Source: Mesoaciditoga lauensis cd-1655R = DSM 25116 (lineage in GTDB: Bacteria > Thermotogota > Thermotogae > Mesoaciditogales > Mesoaciditogaceae). From it: DNA of 53,743 nucleotides. The notes below the pieces were generated by a model that saw nothing but the letters and a program-made list of their open reading frames with translations, was not told the DNA's origin and made no database searches. A program made the position numbers and the translations under genes. Positions 1 to 8,167 of this stretch are shown one piece after another (the stretch's first letter is position 1; each line of letters opens with the position of its first letter). Location: the NCBI RefSeq assembly GCF_000745455.1, contig NZ_JQJI01000014.1:1-53743 (forward strand). The letters run 5' to 3'.

Positions 1-291
1 AATGCGAAGTACAATCATGGAAAGATATTCAAAGCGCACATTGAGAAACTAAAGCGTGAAAAGAATGTTGAAATAGAACTCATATATCTTCCCACGTATT
101 CTCCGAACTTGAATCTCATAGAAAGACTATGGAAATATGCGAAAAAGAAGGTAGTAGGAATTTATTACGATAAATTCCACAAATTCAAAGAAGCGGTGAG
201 GAACTTCTTTGAAAAAGAAGTTAAAAAAGAAAGTTGCAAGGCAGAGTTAGAGAAATTTATAGGCTCCTCTTTTCAAATCATAAAGGGGTAA
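1..291 (+). CDS. IS630-family transposase, C-terminal part (cut by window edge)
   Basis: The open frame is already running at base 1 and ends with TAA at 289-291, giving the last 96 residues. It contains the motif LPTYSPNLNLIERLW, the classic IS630 signature around the third acidic residue (the Glu) of the DDE catalytic triad, preceded by an Asn-Ala-x-x-x-His segment typical of the second acidic region. The first methionine (base 109) is internal and not a real start. The remaining two thirds of the protein should lie outside the window, so completeness of the gene cannot be judged. It reads towards the following oadB-like gene on the same strand. Confidence 0.85.
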   Translation, partial: NAKYNHGKIFKAHIEKLKREKNVEIELIYLPTYSPNLNLIERLWKYAKKKVVGIYYDKFHKFKEAVRNFFEKEVKKESCKAELEKFIGSSFQIIKG

Positions 292-322
292 TTTCTGTAT
301 ATCTAAATTTAGTTGAGTATAT
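1..322 (+). mobile_element. IS630-type insertion sequence, 3' end
   Basis: This is the distal part of an insertion sequence that runs off the left edge. Bases 10-322 recur as an exact reverse complement at 53431-53743, and the two copies diverge right after GAGTATAT. That fixes one end of the element at about position 318-322, next to a TA dinucleotide, which fits the TA target preference of IS630/Tc1-like elements. The transposase stop at 291 leaves about 30 bp of non-coding terminal sequence. The other end lies outside the window. Confidence 0.85.
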
Positions 323-1475
323 GAACATTTTGGCCTCGCTTCAAACAGTTTTTTCGACGAGTGCAGTTTACACATTCACCGTTGGAAATCTCATCATGAT
401 AGGTATCGCCATTTTCATGATATATATGTCGTACAAACATCATGCCGAACCGTTGTTACTTATACCTCTGGCTTTTGGAATGATGATTTCAAACATACCG
501 GCGGTCTCATCTGGACTTTTCGCAGCTCCAAGCATTGTGAATGGCGTCCACATTTCTGGCGGCATCATGTGGTACATTCAACAAGGAATGTACACGGGAA
601 TTTATCCACCTTTGATATTCTTGGGAATAGGAGCCATAACCGACTTTTCTTTTGTTTTAGCGAGCCCTATATTGTTTTTAATTGGTGGAGCAGCTCAAAT
701 AGGCATTATGACCGCATTTATAGTTGCCAAAATGATAGGATTCAACATATTTCAGGCGGCTTCAATAGGAATTATAGGTGGAGCGGATGGTCCTACTTCC
801 ATATTTCTTACCTCGCATTTAGCTCCCGATATCTTAGGGACCGTCGCGGTCGCAGCCTATACTTACATTGCCCTTATTCCTTTCATAGAGCCACCCATTC
901 AAAAGCTGTTTACAACGAAAAAAGAAAGACGGATAAGGATGAAGCAGGCAAGGGTAGTCTCGAAAAAGGAAAGGATCATATTTCCAATAGCGACAACGCT
1001 TATAGCTGGAACTTTGGTACCTAAAGCTTTGCCTCTGATAGGAATGCTGATGCTGGGGAATCTTTTGAATGAGATCCCGCTTACCAAAAGGTTGGCAGAC
1101 ACGGCAGGACACGCTTTGCTTGATATAGTTGAAATATTGTTGATGCTTTCCGTTGGCGGTACGACGAAAGCGGAGACGTTTCTAACACCTGGTACTCTTA
1201 AAGTGTTGTTGTTGGGGATCATAGCTTTCGCGGCTTCGCTTTCTGGTGGAGTTTTATTTGTCAAGTTCTTGAATCTTTTCTTGAAAAACAAGATAAACCC
1301 CCTTATAGGAGCAGCTGGCGTTTCGGCCGTTCCAGATGCTGCCAGAGTAGCGCAACAAGTGGCGCAGAAAGAAGATCCACATAATTTCATCTTGATGCAG
1401 GCAATGGGACCAAACGTTGCAGGAGTTATAGGCTCTGCTCTGGTTGCAGGAGTGTTCCTTTCAATGTTAAAATAG
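321..1475 (+). CDS. Sodium ion-translocating decarboxylase beta subunit (OadB/GcdB/MmdB-like)
   Basis: This polytopic membrane protein of 384 residues belongs to the family that couples decarboxylation of a biotin-bound carboxyl group (oxaloacetate, methylmalonyl-CoA or glutaconyl-CoA) to Na+ export. The family signature GGADGPTSIF is at about residues 153-162, with the essential Asp inside it. A C-terminal SAVPDAARVAQ segment and GPNVAGVIGSA are also characteristic. Start: ATG at 321 is in frame, gives a normal N-terminus, and sits exactly at the IS boundary. An in-frame upstream ATG at 234 lies inside the IS and is rejected. No good ribosome-binding site precedes 321, so the native promoter and RBS seem to have been displaced. 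Alpha and biotin-carrier subunits are not in the window, and the substrate cannot be told. Confidence 0.85.
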   Translation: MNILASLQTVFSTSAVYTFTVGNLIMIGIAIFMIYMSYKHHAEPLLLIPLAFGMMISNIPAVSSGLFAAPSIVNGVHISGGIMWYIQQGMYTGIYPPLIFLGIGAITDFSFVLASPILFLIGGAAQIGIMTAFIVAKMIGFNIFQAASIGIIGGADGPTSIFLTSHLAPDILGTVAVAAYTYIALIPFIEPPIQKLFTTKKERRIRMKQARVVSKKERIIFPIATTLIAGTLVPKALPLIGMLMLGNLLNEIPLTKRLADTAGHALLDIVEILLMLSVGGTTKAETFLTPGTLKVLLLGIIAFAASLSGGVLFVKFLNLFLKNKINPLIGAAGVSAVPDAARVAQQVAQKEDPHNFILMQAMGPNVAGVIGSALVAGVFLSMLK

Positions 1476-1496
1476 CCATGATGAGGAGGTGCGCTT

Positions 1497-1715
1497 ATGG
1501 CAAAGAAGCTTTTCGATGTGAATATAGATTACAGTGTGTGTAAATCTTGTGGAATATGTTATTGGGTATGTCCTACTCACACTATAGTGGAGGGAGATTT
1601 GCAAGCACCAAAGATAACTGATATGGATAAATGTATAGGATGCATGCAATGTGTCAATTTGTGTCCCGATTTTGCCATAGAAGTTACGCCGAGAAAAGTG
1701 GTGGAAAAGAAATGA
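1497..1715 (+). CDS. korD: Ferredoxin-like delta subunit of 2-oxoacid:ferredoxin oxidoreductase
   Basis: This is a 72-residue protein with two CxxCxxCxxxCP motifs (Cys15, 18, 21, 25 and Cys46, 49, 52, 56), so it should bind two [4Fe-4S] clusters and pass electrons from the oxidoreductase to ferredoxin. A strong GAGGAGGTG site lies just upstream of the ATG. The stop overlaps the start of the alpha-subunit gene, which indicates translational coupling. The order delta then alpha is that of four-subunit KorDABC enzymes. The specific substrate (2-oxoglutarate or branched-chain oxoacids) is inferred only from similarity of the next gene. Confidence 0.8.
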   Translation: MAKKLFDVNIDYSVCKSCGICYWVCPTHTIVEGDLQAPKITDMDKCIGCMQCVNLCPDFAIEVTPRKVVEKK

Positions 1716-2875
1716 ATGAGAAAAAATTCGTGATAATGCAAGGCGATGAAGCGTGTGCGATGGGAGCTTTGGTGGCTGGATGTAGGTTCTTTGCAGGATA
1801 TCCCATAACGCCGGCAACCGATATAGCCGAGGTTATGTCAAGAGAGCTTCCAAAAGTTGGAGGAACTTTCATTCAAATGGAAGATGAACTTGGAAGTGCG
1901 GCTGCCATAATAGGTGCTTCTTTGGCAGGTGTTAAATCGATGACGGCAACCAGTGGGCCGGGTTTCAGTCTTATGCAAGAGGCTTTTGGGTATGCTTCCA
2001 TGACTGAAACTCCCACTGTTTTTGTGGATGTCCAACGCGGCAGCCCGAGTACTGGCCTTCCAACTAAGCCGGCTCAAGGGGACATAATGCAAGCAAGATG
2101 GGGAACTCACGGTGACCATGCTGTTATAGTGCTGTATCCTTCCAGCGTTGAAGAGATTTATCGATATATCGTAACGGCTTTCAACTTCGCGGAACTTTAT
2201 AGAACTCCCGTCGTGTTCTTGATGGACGAAACGCTGGGACATATGAGAGAAAGCTTTTATCTCCCGTCACCCGCAGAATTTGACATCGTTGAAAGAATCC
2301 AAACGAAAGAACTGAAAAGCGAAACGGTTTATCAACCTTTCTTGGAAAATTCAGAATTGTACGATGACATTCAGCCTCTTGTTTCCATGGGAAAATCCAG
2401 ATTCCACGTTTCGGGGCTTTTCCACGACGAAAGCGGTTTCCCTGTGGGAGAGTCTGAACTTGCCTCGCAACTTATGAAGCATTTTATAAACAAGATAAAA
2501 CTTCATCTGGATGATATTCTTATTTACGACACGTACATGATGGATGATGCGGAGTACGTCATAGTTGCGTATGGCATAACCGCACGAAGCGCTTACAGGG
2601 CAATGAAACTTGCCAGGGCGAATGGGATAAAGGTTGGAATGTTTAAACCCATAACCATTTGGCCTTTCCCATCAGTGCCGTTGAAACGAATTCTAAATAA
2701 AGTGTCGGGAATAGTTGTGGCCGAGTTGAACATGGGACAGTTCTCTCATGAAGTTAGCAGGATAAACAAACGCCAAGTTCCAATGCAGACGGTGTTAAGA
2801 GAAGACGGACAGTTAATATCCCCGTTTGACATCGTGGATGCCTTAACGAATTTGATTGGGGAAAGCGAGGACTGA
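1712..2875 (+). CDS. korA: 2-oxoacid:ferredoxin oxidoreductase alpha subunit (KorA/VorA-like)
   Basis: This 387-residue subunit belongs to a thiamine-pyrophosphate-dependent oxidoreductase that oxidatively decarboxylates a 2-oxoacid to its acyl-CoA and reduces ferredoxin. The N-terminal pyrimidine-binding domain carries GYPITPATDIAEVM (from residue 29) and TSGPGFSLMQEA, both standard for KorA. The C-terminal part has the conserved transketolase-like region ending with SHEVSR. ATG 1712 overlaps the ferredoxin stop as ATGA and is preferred to an ATG at 1631 inside korD. The beta subunit, which contributes the TPP diphosphate site, and the gamma subunit are expected next but are absent: an EamA transporter follows instead. 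Confidence 0.82.
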   Translation: MNEKKFVIMQGDEACAMGALVAGCRFFAGYPITPATDIAEVMSRELPKVGGTFIQMEDELGSAAAIIGASLAGVKSMTATSGPGFSLMQEAFGYASMTETPTVFVDVQRGSPSTGLPTKPAQGDIMQARWGTHGDHAVIVLYPSSVEEIYRYIVTAFNFAELYRTPVVFLMDETLGHMRESFYLPSPAEFDIVERIQTKELKSETVYQPFLENSELYDDIQPLVSMGKSRFHVSGLFHDESGFPVGESELASQLMKHFINKIKLHLDDILIYDTYMMDDAEYVIVAYGITARSAYRAMKLARANGIKVGMFKPITIWPFPSVPLKRILNKVSGIVVAELNMGQFSHEVSRINKRQVPMQTVLREDGQLISPFDIVDALTNLIGESED

Positions 2876-2876
2876 C

Positions 2877-3767
2877 TTGGCACTTTTTTTGGCGTTGATA
2901 ACGATATTTTTCTGGGGAATCTCCTTCGTGGCAACAAAAGTTGTCGTGAAGGAGATTCCTCCTATAACTTTGGCAACATTTCGATTTCTAATTTCCCTGG
3001 TGGTATTGAAAATAGTCGTTCAAGCTTCATCTAAAAAGCCAAAACTTTCAAAAGAGGAAAGAAAAAACGCCATTCTTGCCGGTTTTTGGGGAATAACCAT
3101 GTATTTCATCTTCGAAAATATGGGGGTTAAGTTCACCACTCCTTCACAAGCTTCTTTGCTCATAAGCTCTGTCCCGATATTCACCATAATAATCCAGGAC
3201 ATTCAACGAAAAAGAACGAGTTCACTTAAGTTATATCTTTTGTCATTCCTTTCTCTTACCGGTGTCGCCCTCATAGTTTTTTCTCGTGGATTGATCTTCA
3301 ATTACAGCATGGTGGGTGATGCTTTTATCCTCATCGCGGCTTTTTCATGGGGAATGTACACACTTTACGTGGACAAGCTTGAAAAAGCTGATAACATCGT
3401 TTCAACCCTTGCCATGACGAAGTGGGGATTCATCTTCCTAATTCCATTTTCCACAATAGAGTACTTAATCGTTAAACCACATTTGTCGTATGTTTTTCGA
3501 CCTGATATTCTTTTGTGGTTTTTGTTTTTGGGAGTGTTATGCTCAGGGTTGGGATACGTTACGTGGAATCACGGTATAAAAACGTTAGGTTCGCGTACGA
3601 CAAACAACCTTTTGTATTTAATACCAGTTGTTTCCGTTGCTGCGGATTCTTTGATGCTTAAAAATTCCCCTCCTTTTATCGTTTACATCGGAGGGGCACT
3701 TATAATGTTTGGGGTTATTCGCGGAGAAAAATTAGCGAGAAGAGAAGATCTTACAGTATCCGATTGA
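2877..3767 (+). CDS. EamA/DMT-family drug/metabolite transporter
   Basis: This is an integral membrane protein of about 296 residues with ten hydrophobic segments in two EamA repeats. The first repeat starts ITIFFWGISFVATK; the second holds AFSWGMYTLYVDK. Such permeases move amino acids or other small metabolites, but the substrate cannot be read from sequence. Start: TTG at 2877 lies 1 bp after the korA stop and behind GCGAGGA. An in-frame TTG at 2856 inside korA would add seven polar residues and is the alternative. Its last 17 bases overlap the end of the convergent panD gene. Confidence 0.8.
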   Translation: MALFLALITIFFWGISFVATKVVVKEIPPITLATFRFLISLVVLKIVVQASSKKPKLSKEERKNAILAGFWGITMYFIFENMGVKFTTPSQASLLISSVPIFTIIIQDIQRKRTSSLKLYLLSFLSLTGVALIVFSRGLIFNYSMVGDAFILIAAFSWGMYTLYVDKLEKADNIVSTLAMTKWGFIFLIPFSTIEYLIVKPHLSYVFRPDILLWFLFLGVLCSGLGYVTWNHGIKTLGSRTTNNLLYLIPVVSVAADSLMLKNSPPFIVYIGGALIMFGVIRGEKLARREDLTVSD

Positions 3768-4101
3768 TCCTGTTTTTCGCATCTACAACCACGGTTTTTG
3801 CTTTGTGTTCTTCATTTTCATCGAAGAGACCGTAAGCCATTATTATGACCCTATCTCCGAGCTCTCCCATTCTTGCAGCTGCGCCGTTTAATTCGATCGC
3901 TCCAGAATCGACCGGGCCTTTTATAACGTAAGTTTCAAATCTTTTCCCATTTTCTATGTTGACAACTTGAACCAATTCTCCTTCTTCTATGCCAACAGCT
4001 TTCATAAGCGTTTCGTCTATGGTTATGGAGCCCTCGTATTCAAGACTTTTATTTGTTATTCTTGCTCTATGAATTTTCGCGTGAAGAAAAAATCTTTTCA
4101 T
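3751..4101 (-). CDS. panD: Aspartate 1-decarboxylase
   Basis: This enzyme converts L-aspartate to beta-alanine for pantothenate and coenzyme A synthesis. It is made as a proenzyme that cuts itself between Gly24 and Ser25 in the motif EYEGSITID, leaving a pyruvoyl cofactor on the new alpha chain. The 116-residue length and the ELNGAAARMGELGDRVIIMAY block match the family. It is a single gene on the minus strand, convergent with the EamA gene and divergent from the yggS fusion. A putative extended -10 promoter lies about 30 bp upstream of its ATG. Confidence 0.93.
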   Translation of the reverse strand: MKRFFLHAKIHRARITNKSLEYEGSITIDETLMKAVGIEEGELVQVVNIENGKRFETYVIKGPVDSGAIELNGAAARMGELGDRVIIMAYGLFDENEEHKAKTVVVDAKNRINRIL

Positions 4102-4131
4102 AATTCACCTCTTTTTTTGCTTTTCACGTCG

Positions 4132-4161
4132 ATTTTAGCACGTTTGGTGGTGTATAATCAA
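4132..4161 (-). promoter_or_regulatory. Putative panD promoter
   Basis: On the minus strand, TTGATT (4156-4161), an 18-bp spacer and TGC-TAAAAT (extended -10, 4132-4140) lie about 30 bp upstream of the panD start. The -35 box shares bases with a plus-strand TATAAT at 4153-4158 facing the yggS fusion gene, so the two divergent promoters would overlap and could exclude each other. Confidence 0.5.
4153..4158 (+). promoter_or_regulatory. Putative -10 box of the yggS-fusion gene
   Basis: A perfect TATAAT lies 20 bp upstream of the ATG at 4179, with only a weak -35 match around 4130-4136. TTGAGGG at 4164-4170 is the likely ribosome-binding site. Three ATGs in three frames (4171, 4175, 4179) follow, and only the last opens the long frame. 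Confidence 0.4.
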
Positions 4162-4178
4162 CGTTGAGGGATGAATGA

Positions 4179-5879
4179 ATGCTGCTAAGCATATGGAAAA
4201 CGAATTTGGGAGAGTTTACGATAGACCTAAACATAGATAGTGTTTCTTACAACAAAGCCAACGAAGAGAAAAAGTCGAAGGCATTCTTCTTTCGTTTGGT
4301 AGAACTTCTTTCTGTTGATTTAACCAGAAAAGAACTCGAAAAGGTGAAGGAAAAGTACCTGAGAGAGCTATCTTTTTCTCTGGCAAAAGCCAACGGTTTT
4401 TTTGAGAGTTATTCCCCAAAAGAGGGAAAACCTTTTTACAATTCCTTTAGAAATGCGTTGAGGGTGAAAAGAGCCACCGAAAGCGAGAGAATGTGGCAAA
4501 ATGCGGTGGAAAAGTGGAAGGAAAATTTCAGTGAGAAATTGGAGCTGGCTGTAAAGGAATACAAAGATCTGATCGATGGGGAAAAGCGTATTGAGATAAT
4601 TCAAAATTCGGCTAAGTTGGGGTGGTTTTTCTCACCGGATGTACTTTCAAAGATGCGCTTGAGGTCTTCTTCTAGTATCAGTTCCAGGAGCATTTACGAA
4701 AAGGTCAGAAAAATGTATTCTTCTCCAGAAAAACTGGTTGAAATGAGCAAAAAGTGGTTTGATGTGAAATATTTTTCCAGGAGAAAAAAGATAATAAGAT
4801 CGATAATAAACGCCTATGAGAGAAAAGAATTGGAACTCGCAATATACGCCCTTCTTCCACAAACCGAAGGAGTTGTGTGGGATTTTTTGTCTCATACCAA
4901 CCCGATGGAAGGCGAGATGGAAGAGATGATAAAGTTTCAAAATAGAAAATTCGTCACGGTTGAAGCCGTTATGAGGATGATCATGAACATGATCAGCGGA
5001 GAAGACAAAGTTCCTTTTTACAGGTGGGTTAAGTTTGCGGAGTACGATGATTTGGATCATGATCTGAATAGGCATGCCATTGAGCACGGAATTTCGTCAA
5101 GGTTCGGAACGAAAGAGAATTTCTTAAAACTTTTCCTGTTTTTGGATTTTCTTCACTTTGTGATTTCAAAAATGAAAGTGAAAAGCGAAAGCGTGAGAGA
5201 GGTGATAAGAATGTCTAATATAACGCATAATGTCAAGGAAATTCTATCGGAAATACCAGAGTATGTTCACTTGGTGGCTGTCGCGAAGACAAGGACGGCC
5301 GAAGAAATAGAAGAAGCTATAAGGGCAGGTGTGAAGATAATAGGAGAAAATTACGTTCAAGAAGCGGAAAAAGTTTTCCCACTTGTCAAAGAAAAAGCAG
5401 AATGGCATTTTATAGGAAGCATGCAAAAGAACAAAATAAACAAGATAATTCGTATTTTTGACATGATAGAGACCATAAATTCCTTTGAAATGGCTGAAGA
5501 GGTTGATAAAAGATGTGCGAAAATAGGTAGGATAATGCCCATTCTTATCGAAGTGAACAGTGGAAGAGAGCCACAAAAATCTGGCGTCATGCCGGAAGAT
5601 GTAAAAGAGGTCGTAACTCGCATTTCGACTTTGAAAAATGTTAGAATCTTGGGGCTTATGACGATGGGACCACGAACAGGGGATCCGGAAGAGGCGCGCC
5701 CATATTTCAAATTGACAAAGGAAATTTTTGATGAGATAAAAGAGGCGCAAATACCAAATGTAAGCATGAAATTTTTGTCAATGGGAATGTCCAATTCATA
5801 CAAAGTTGCGATAGAAGAAGGCGCTAACGTGGTAAGAATAGGCACAAAGATCTTTGGAGAAAGAATATACAAAAAGTGA
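4179..5879 (+). CDS. Fusion of an RHxxxH (HEPN-like?) domain to YggS-type PLP-binding protein
   Basis: This is one uninterrupted frame of 566 residues. Residues 1-344 are helical and charged and not recognised as a named family. They end with LNRHAIEHG, where Arg298-His299-x3-His303 fits the R(N/H)xxxH motif of HEPN ribonucleases. Residues 345-566 are a complete YggS/PROSC protein (alanine-racemase-like TIM barrel without the C-terminal domain): VAVAKTRT with the PLP lysine, GENYVQEA, WHFIGSMQKNK, and SMGMSNSY binding the cofactor phosphate. YggS proteins control pyridoxal phosphate homeostasis. An internal ATG at 5211 with GAGAGGTGA just upstream could start a separate 222-residue YggS, so both a fusion and a stand-alone product are possible. 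The HEPN reading is inference. Confidence 0.75.
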   Translation: MLLSIWKTNLGEFTIDLNIDSVSYNKANEEKKSKAFFFRLVELLSVDLTRKELEKVKEKYLRELSFSLAKANGFFESYSPKEGKPFYNSFRNALRVKRATESERMWQNAVEKWKENFSEKLELAVKEYKDLIDGEKRIEIIQNSAKLGWFFSPDVLSKMRLRSSSSISSRSIYEKVRKMYSSPEKLVEMSKKWFDVKYFSRRKKIIRSIINAYERKELELAIYALLPQTEGVVWDFLSHTNPMEGEMEEMIKFQNRKFVTVEAVMRMIMNMISGEDKVPFYRWVKFAEYDDLDHDLNRHAIEHGISSRFGTKENFLKLFLFLDFLHFVISKMKVKSESVREVIRMSNITHNVKEILSEIPEYVHLVAVAKTRTAEEIEEAIRAGVKIIGENYVQEAEKVFPLVKEKAEWHFIGSMQKNKINKIIRIFDMIETINSFEMAEEVDKRCAKIGRIMPILIEVNSGREPQKSGVMPEDVKEVVTRISTLKNVRILGLMTMGPRTGDPEEARPYFKLTKEIFDEIKEAQIPNVSMKFLSMGMSNSYKVAIEEGANVVRIGTKIFGERIYKK

Positions 5880-5889
5880 GGGATTGAAA

Positions 5890-6366
5890 ATGTGGCTTCT
5901 TATATCCGATTCTCATGATAATCTTGAAAAGGTAGACAAAGCCGTAGAGATAGCAATAAAAAACAACGTGAGTGCGGTTTTCCATATGGGAGACTTCAAC
6001 TCTCCTTTTGTCTTTTCACATTTGTTGAAGGGGAGTTATGAATTTTTTGGCGTTTTTGGGAACAACGATGGAGATCTTTTGTTTCTCCAAGAAAAGGCGG
6101 CCAACAAGATAAGAAGAAGCCCCACCGAAGTGGAGTTCGAAGGTAAGAAGATCTTTATGATGCATCAGCCATTTGCGCTGGAAGCGGCCAAATCTTCCCA
6201 AATCTACGATTATGTTTTCTTTGGACACACTCATGAGCTATCAATCGAGAAAGTTGGAAAAACTCTTGTGATCAACCCTGGCGAGCTCTGTGGATATCTA
6301 AGTGGAAAATCAACATGCGTGCTGCTTGATGCTGAAAGTGGAAAGTACGAAGTGATAGAACTTTGA
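5890..6366 (+). CDS. YfcE/MJ0936-type metallophosphoesterase
   Basis: This small calcineurin-like phosphodiesterase of 158 residues carries the metal-binding motifs in order: SDSHDN near the N-terminus, HMGDFNS, GNNDGD, a lone MHQP and FGHTHE. Two metal ions, usually Mn2+, are expected. Characterised relatives cleave artificial phosphodiesters, and the natural substrate is unknown. ATG 5890 with GAGGGAT upstream gives the normal N-terminus directly before beta-strand 1; an ATG at 5854 lies within the yggS gene and is rejected. It is coupled to the next ABC transporter gene by a TTGA overlap. Confidence 0.85.
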   Translation: MWLLISDSHDNLEKVDKAVEIAIKNNVSAVFHMGDFNSPFVFSHLLKGSYEFFGVFGNNDGDLLFLQEKAANKIRRSPTEVEFEGKKIFMMHQPFALEAAKSSQIYDYVFFGHTHELSIEKVGKTLVINPGELCGYLSGKSTCVLLDAESGKYEVIEL

Positions 6367-8081
6367 TATGGAAATTTCTTAAGAAACATTGGATGAGGTA
6401 TGCCCTTGGCATGCTCTTCCTGGTTTCGATAGATTACTTGCAAATTCTAGTCCCAAAATTCATAGGAAAAACGGTGAATCTTTTGACAGTTTCACCTATC
6501 AACACGCACCTTATTTTCGTGTATGCAATGAGCATACTTGCCATAGCTGGCGGAGTTATGATAGGAAGATTCTCTTGGAGACTTTTGATAATAGGTGGGG
6601 CCAGAAAGTTTGAGATGTTTGCCCATCAAGAACTTTTTGATAAGTTTTTGAGGCTTCCCATCTCTTTTTTTGAGAAAAAAGGGGTGGGAGATCTTATGGC
6701 TTATTTCAGCAACGACATCATGGCCATAAGGGCTTCATTAAGCCAGGGAGTCGTGATGACCACCGATTCGGTAGCCATGACGATCTTCGTCTTTTTAGGA
6801 ATGCTCACAAGCGTCAGTTACAAGTTGGTTTTGATCTCTTTGATTCCGCTTCCGTTTGTGGCGTTGGCCTCATGGTTCTTTGGCGGGAGGATACATTCAA
6901 GGTTCAAAAAAGTTCAAAAATCTTTTTCCAACATAAGCGAACGGGCGCAAGAAAGCTTTACCAACGTAAAAACGATAAAAGCGTACGGAGTGGAAAAGAA
7001 CTTTGAAAAGATCTTTTCAAACGAATGTGGCGGATTTGTGAGAAACAACGTTTCTTTACTTAAGATATCGGCGCTTTTCGATCCTCTCATAGATTTCTTA
7101 GCCGCCGTAACTTCGGCGATAGCCCTTTTTTATGGTGGACGGATGGTTATAAATGGTAGTGTAAGTCTTGGAGATTTTGTGGCGTTTATAGCTTACCTTG
7201 GAATGCTTGTTTGGCCGTTTATAGCTTTGGGATACGTTGTTAACGTTTTGCAGAGAGGACGTGCTTCCCTTGAAAGATTAAACGATCTTATGAAGGAAAA
7301 GGAAAAAGAGAACGGCGAAAAAAGTTTTCCGGATCCTTTCGAAGATGTCAAAGTTAAAGGATTATCTTTTTCTTATGATGGAGGCAGAAAAGTCCTTGAC
7401 GACGTCAATTTTGAGATAAAAAGTGGACAAAAAGTTGCCATCGTTGGAAGAACGGGATGTGGCAAATCCACGTTAGCGAAACTTCTGGTGAAGTTGTACC
7501 CAGTTGAAAGGGGACGTATATTTTACAACGGCGTTGATATAGTCGATTTGAACACAAAATCGTTGAGAGAAAAGATATTGCTTGTTCCTCAGGATGCTTT
7601 TCTTTTCAGCAGCACCATATCAAACAACATAGCTTTTGGATTTGAGGATTTTTCCATGCAAGATGTTGAGAGCGCTTCGAAGGTGGCACATTTTCATGAA
7701 GAGGTTGTTAAATTCGATAAATCGTACGATACGCTGGTAGGAGAGCGAGGCGTAACGCTTTCCGGAGGCCAACGTCAACGACTTACCCTATCGAGGGGAA
7801 TCTTTAAGGGAGCAGAAGTCATAATTCTGGATGACGTGCTATCTGCCGTTGATTCTGAAACGGCTTCGAAAATTCTTGCGGATTTGTCCACCAGTTTGAA
7901 AGGTTCAACGGTGGTGGTTATAACCCACAATTTGGCATCTGTTAAGAACAGCGATGTGATCTTCGTAATGGATGAAGGACACATGGTGGAATCTGGCAGA
8001 CATGACGATCTCATTAGGAAAAAAGGATTGTACTACAAGCTTTTCATGATCCAACAATTGGAACACGAAATTGGTGCTTAA
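6363..8081 (+). CDS. ABC exporter half-transporter, degenerate-Walker-B subunit
   Basis: This 572-residue protein has six N-terminal membrane helices and a C-terminal ATPase domain. It shows Walker A GRTGCGKST (362-370), a canonical LSGGQ signature (466-470) and ILDDVLSAVD, where the catalytic Glu is replaced by Asp491. The pattern of one Asp-bearing site with an intact signature marks it as one half of a heterodimeric exporter of the TM287/288 type. The likely partner is the 650-residue protein at 9508-11460, beyond dnaA. The start is TTG at 6363, overlapping the previous stop; ATG 6393 is an alternative. The exported substrate is unknown. Confidence 0.88.
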   Translation: MIWKFLKKHWMRYALGMLFLVSIDYLQILVPKFIGKTVNLLTVSPINTHLIFVYAMSILAIAGGVMIGRFSWRLLIIGGARKFEMFAHQELFDKFLRLPISFFEKKGVGDLMAYFSNDIMAIRASLSQGVVMTTDSVAMTIFVFLGMLTSVSYKLVLISLIPLPFVALASWFFGGRIHSRFKKVQKSFSNISERAQESFTNVKTIKAYGVEKNFEKIFSNECGGFVRNNVSLLKISALFDPLIDFLAAVTSAIALFYGGRMVINGSVSLGDFVAFIAYLGMLVWPFIALGYVVNVLQRGRASLERLNDLMKEKEKENGEKSFPDPFEDVKVKGLSFSYDGGRKVLDDVNFEIKSGQKVAIVGRTGCGKSTLAKLLVKLYPVERGRIFYNGVDIVDLNTKSLREKILLVPQDAFLFSSTISNNIAFGFEDFSMQDVESASKVAHFHEEVVKFDKSYDTLVGERGVTLSGGQRQRLTLSRGIFKGAEVIILDDVLSAVDSETASKILADLSTSLKGSTVVVITHNLASVKNSDVIFVMDEGHMVESGRHDDLIRKKGLYYKLFMIQQLEHEIGA

Positions 8082-8096
8082 AAATTCACATTAAAT

Positions 8097-8127
8097 TTGC
8101 ATTTTAAAGCCATTTTTTTGGTATTAT
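8097..8127 (+). promoter_or_regulatory. Weak candidate promoter of dnaA
   Basis: TTGCAT (8097-8102), a 19-bp spacer and TATTAT (8122-8127) lie about 40 bp before the dnaA start in an 86-bp AT-rich gap. The spacer is longer than ideal. I find no TTATCCACA-type DnaA box and no Thermotoga-type 12-mer in this gap. Confidence 0.3.
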
Positions 8128-8167
8128 AGTATCACCTCATACATTCTCACTTTGAAAAGGATCAAAA

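Noticed and set aside
569-1390. Alternative reading frames (151, 92 and 163 residues) inside the OadB-like gene
   Set aside because: The conserved membrane protein frame explains this DNA; the others have no motifs and no start signals.
8082-8167. Replication origin next to dnaA
   Set aside because: The gap is only 86 bp, with no DnaA-box cluster of either the TTATCCACA or the Thermotoga 12-mer type, and dnaN is absent.
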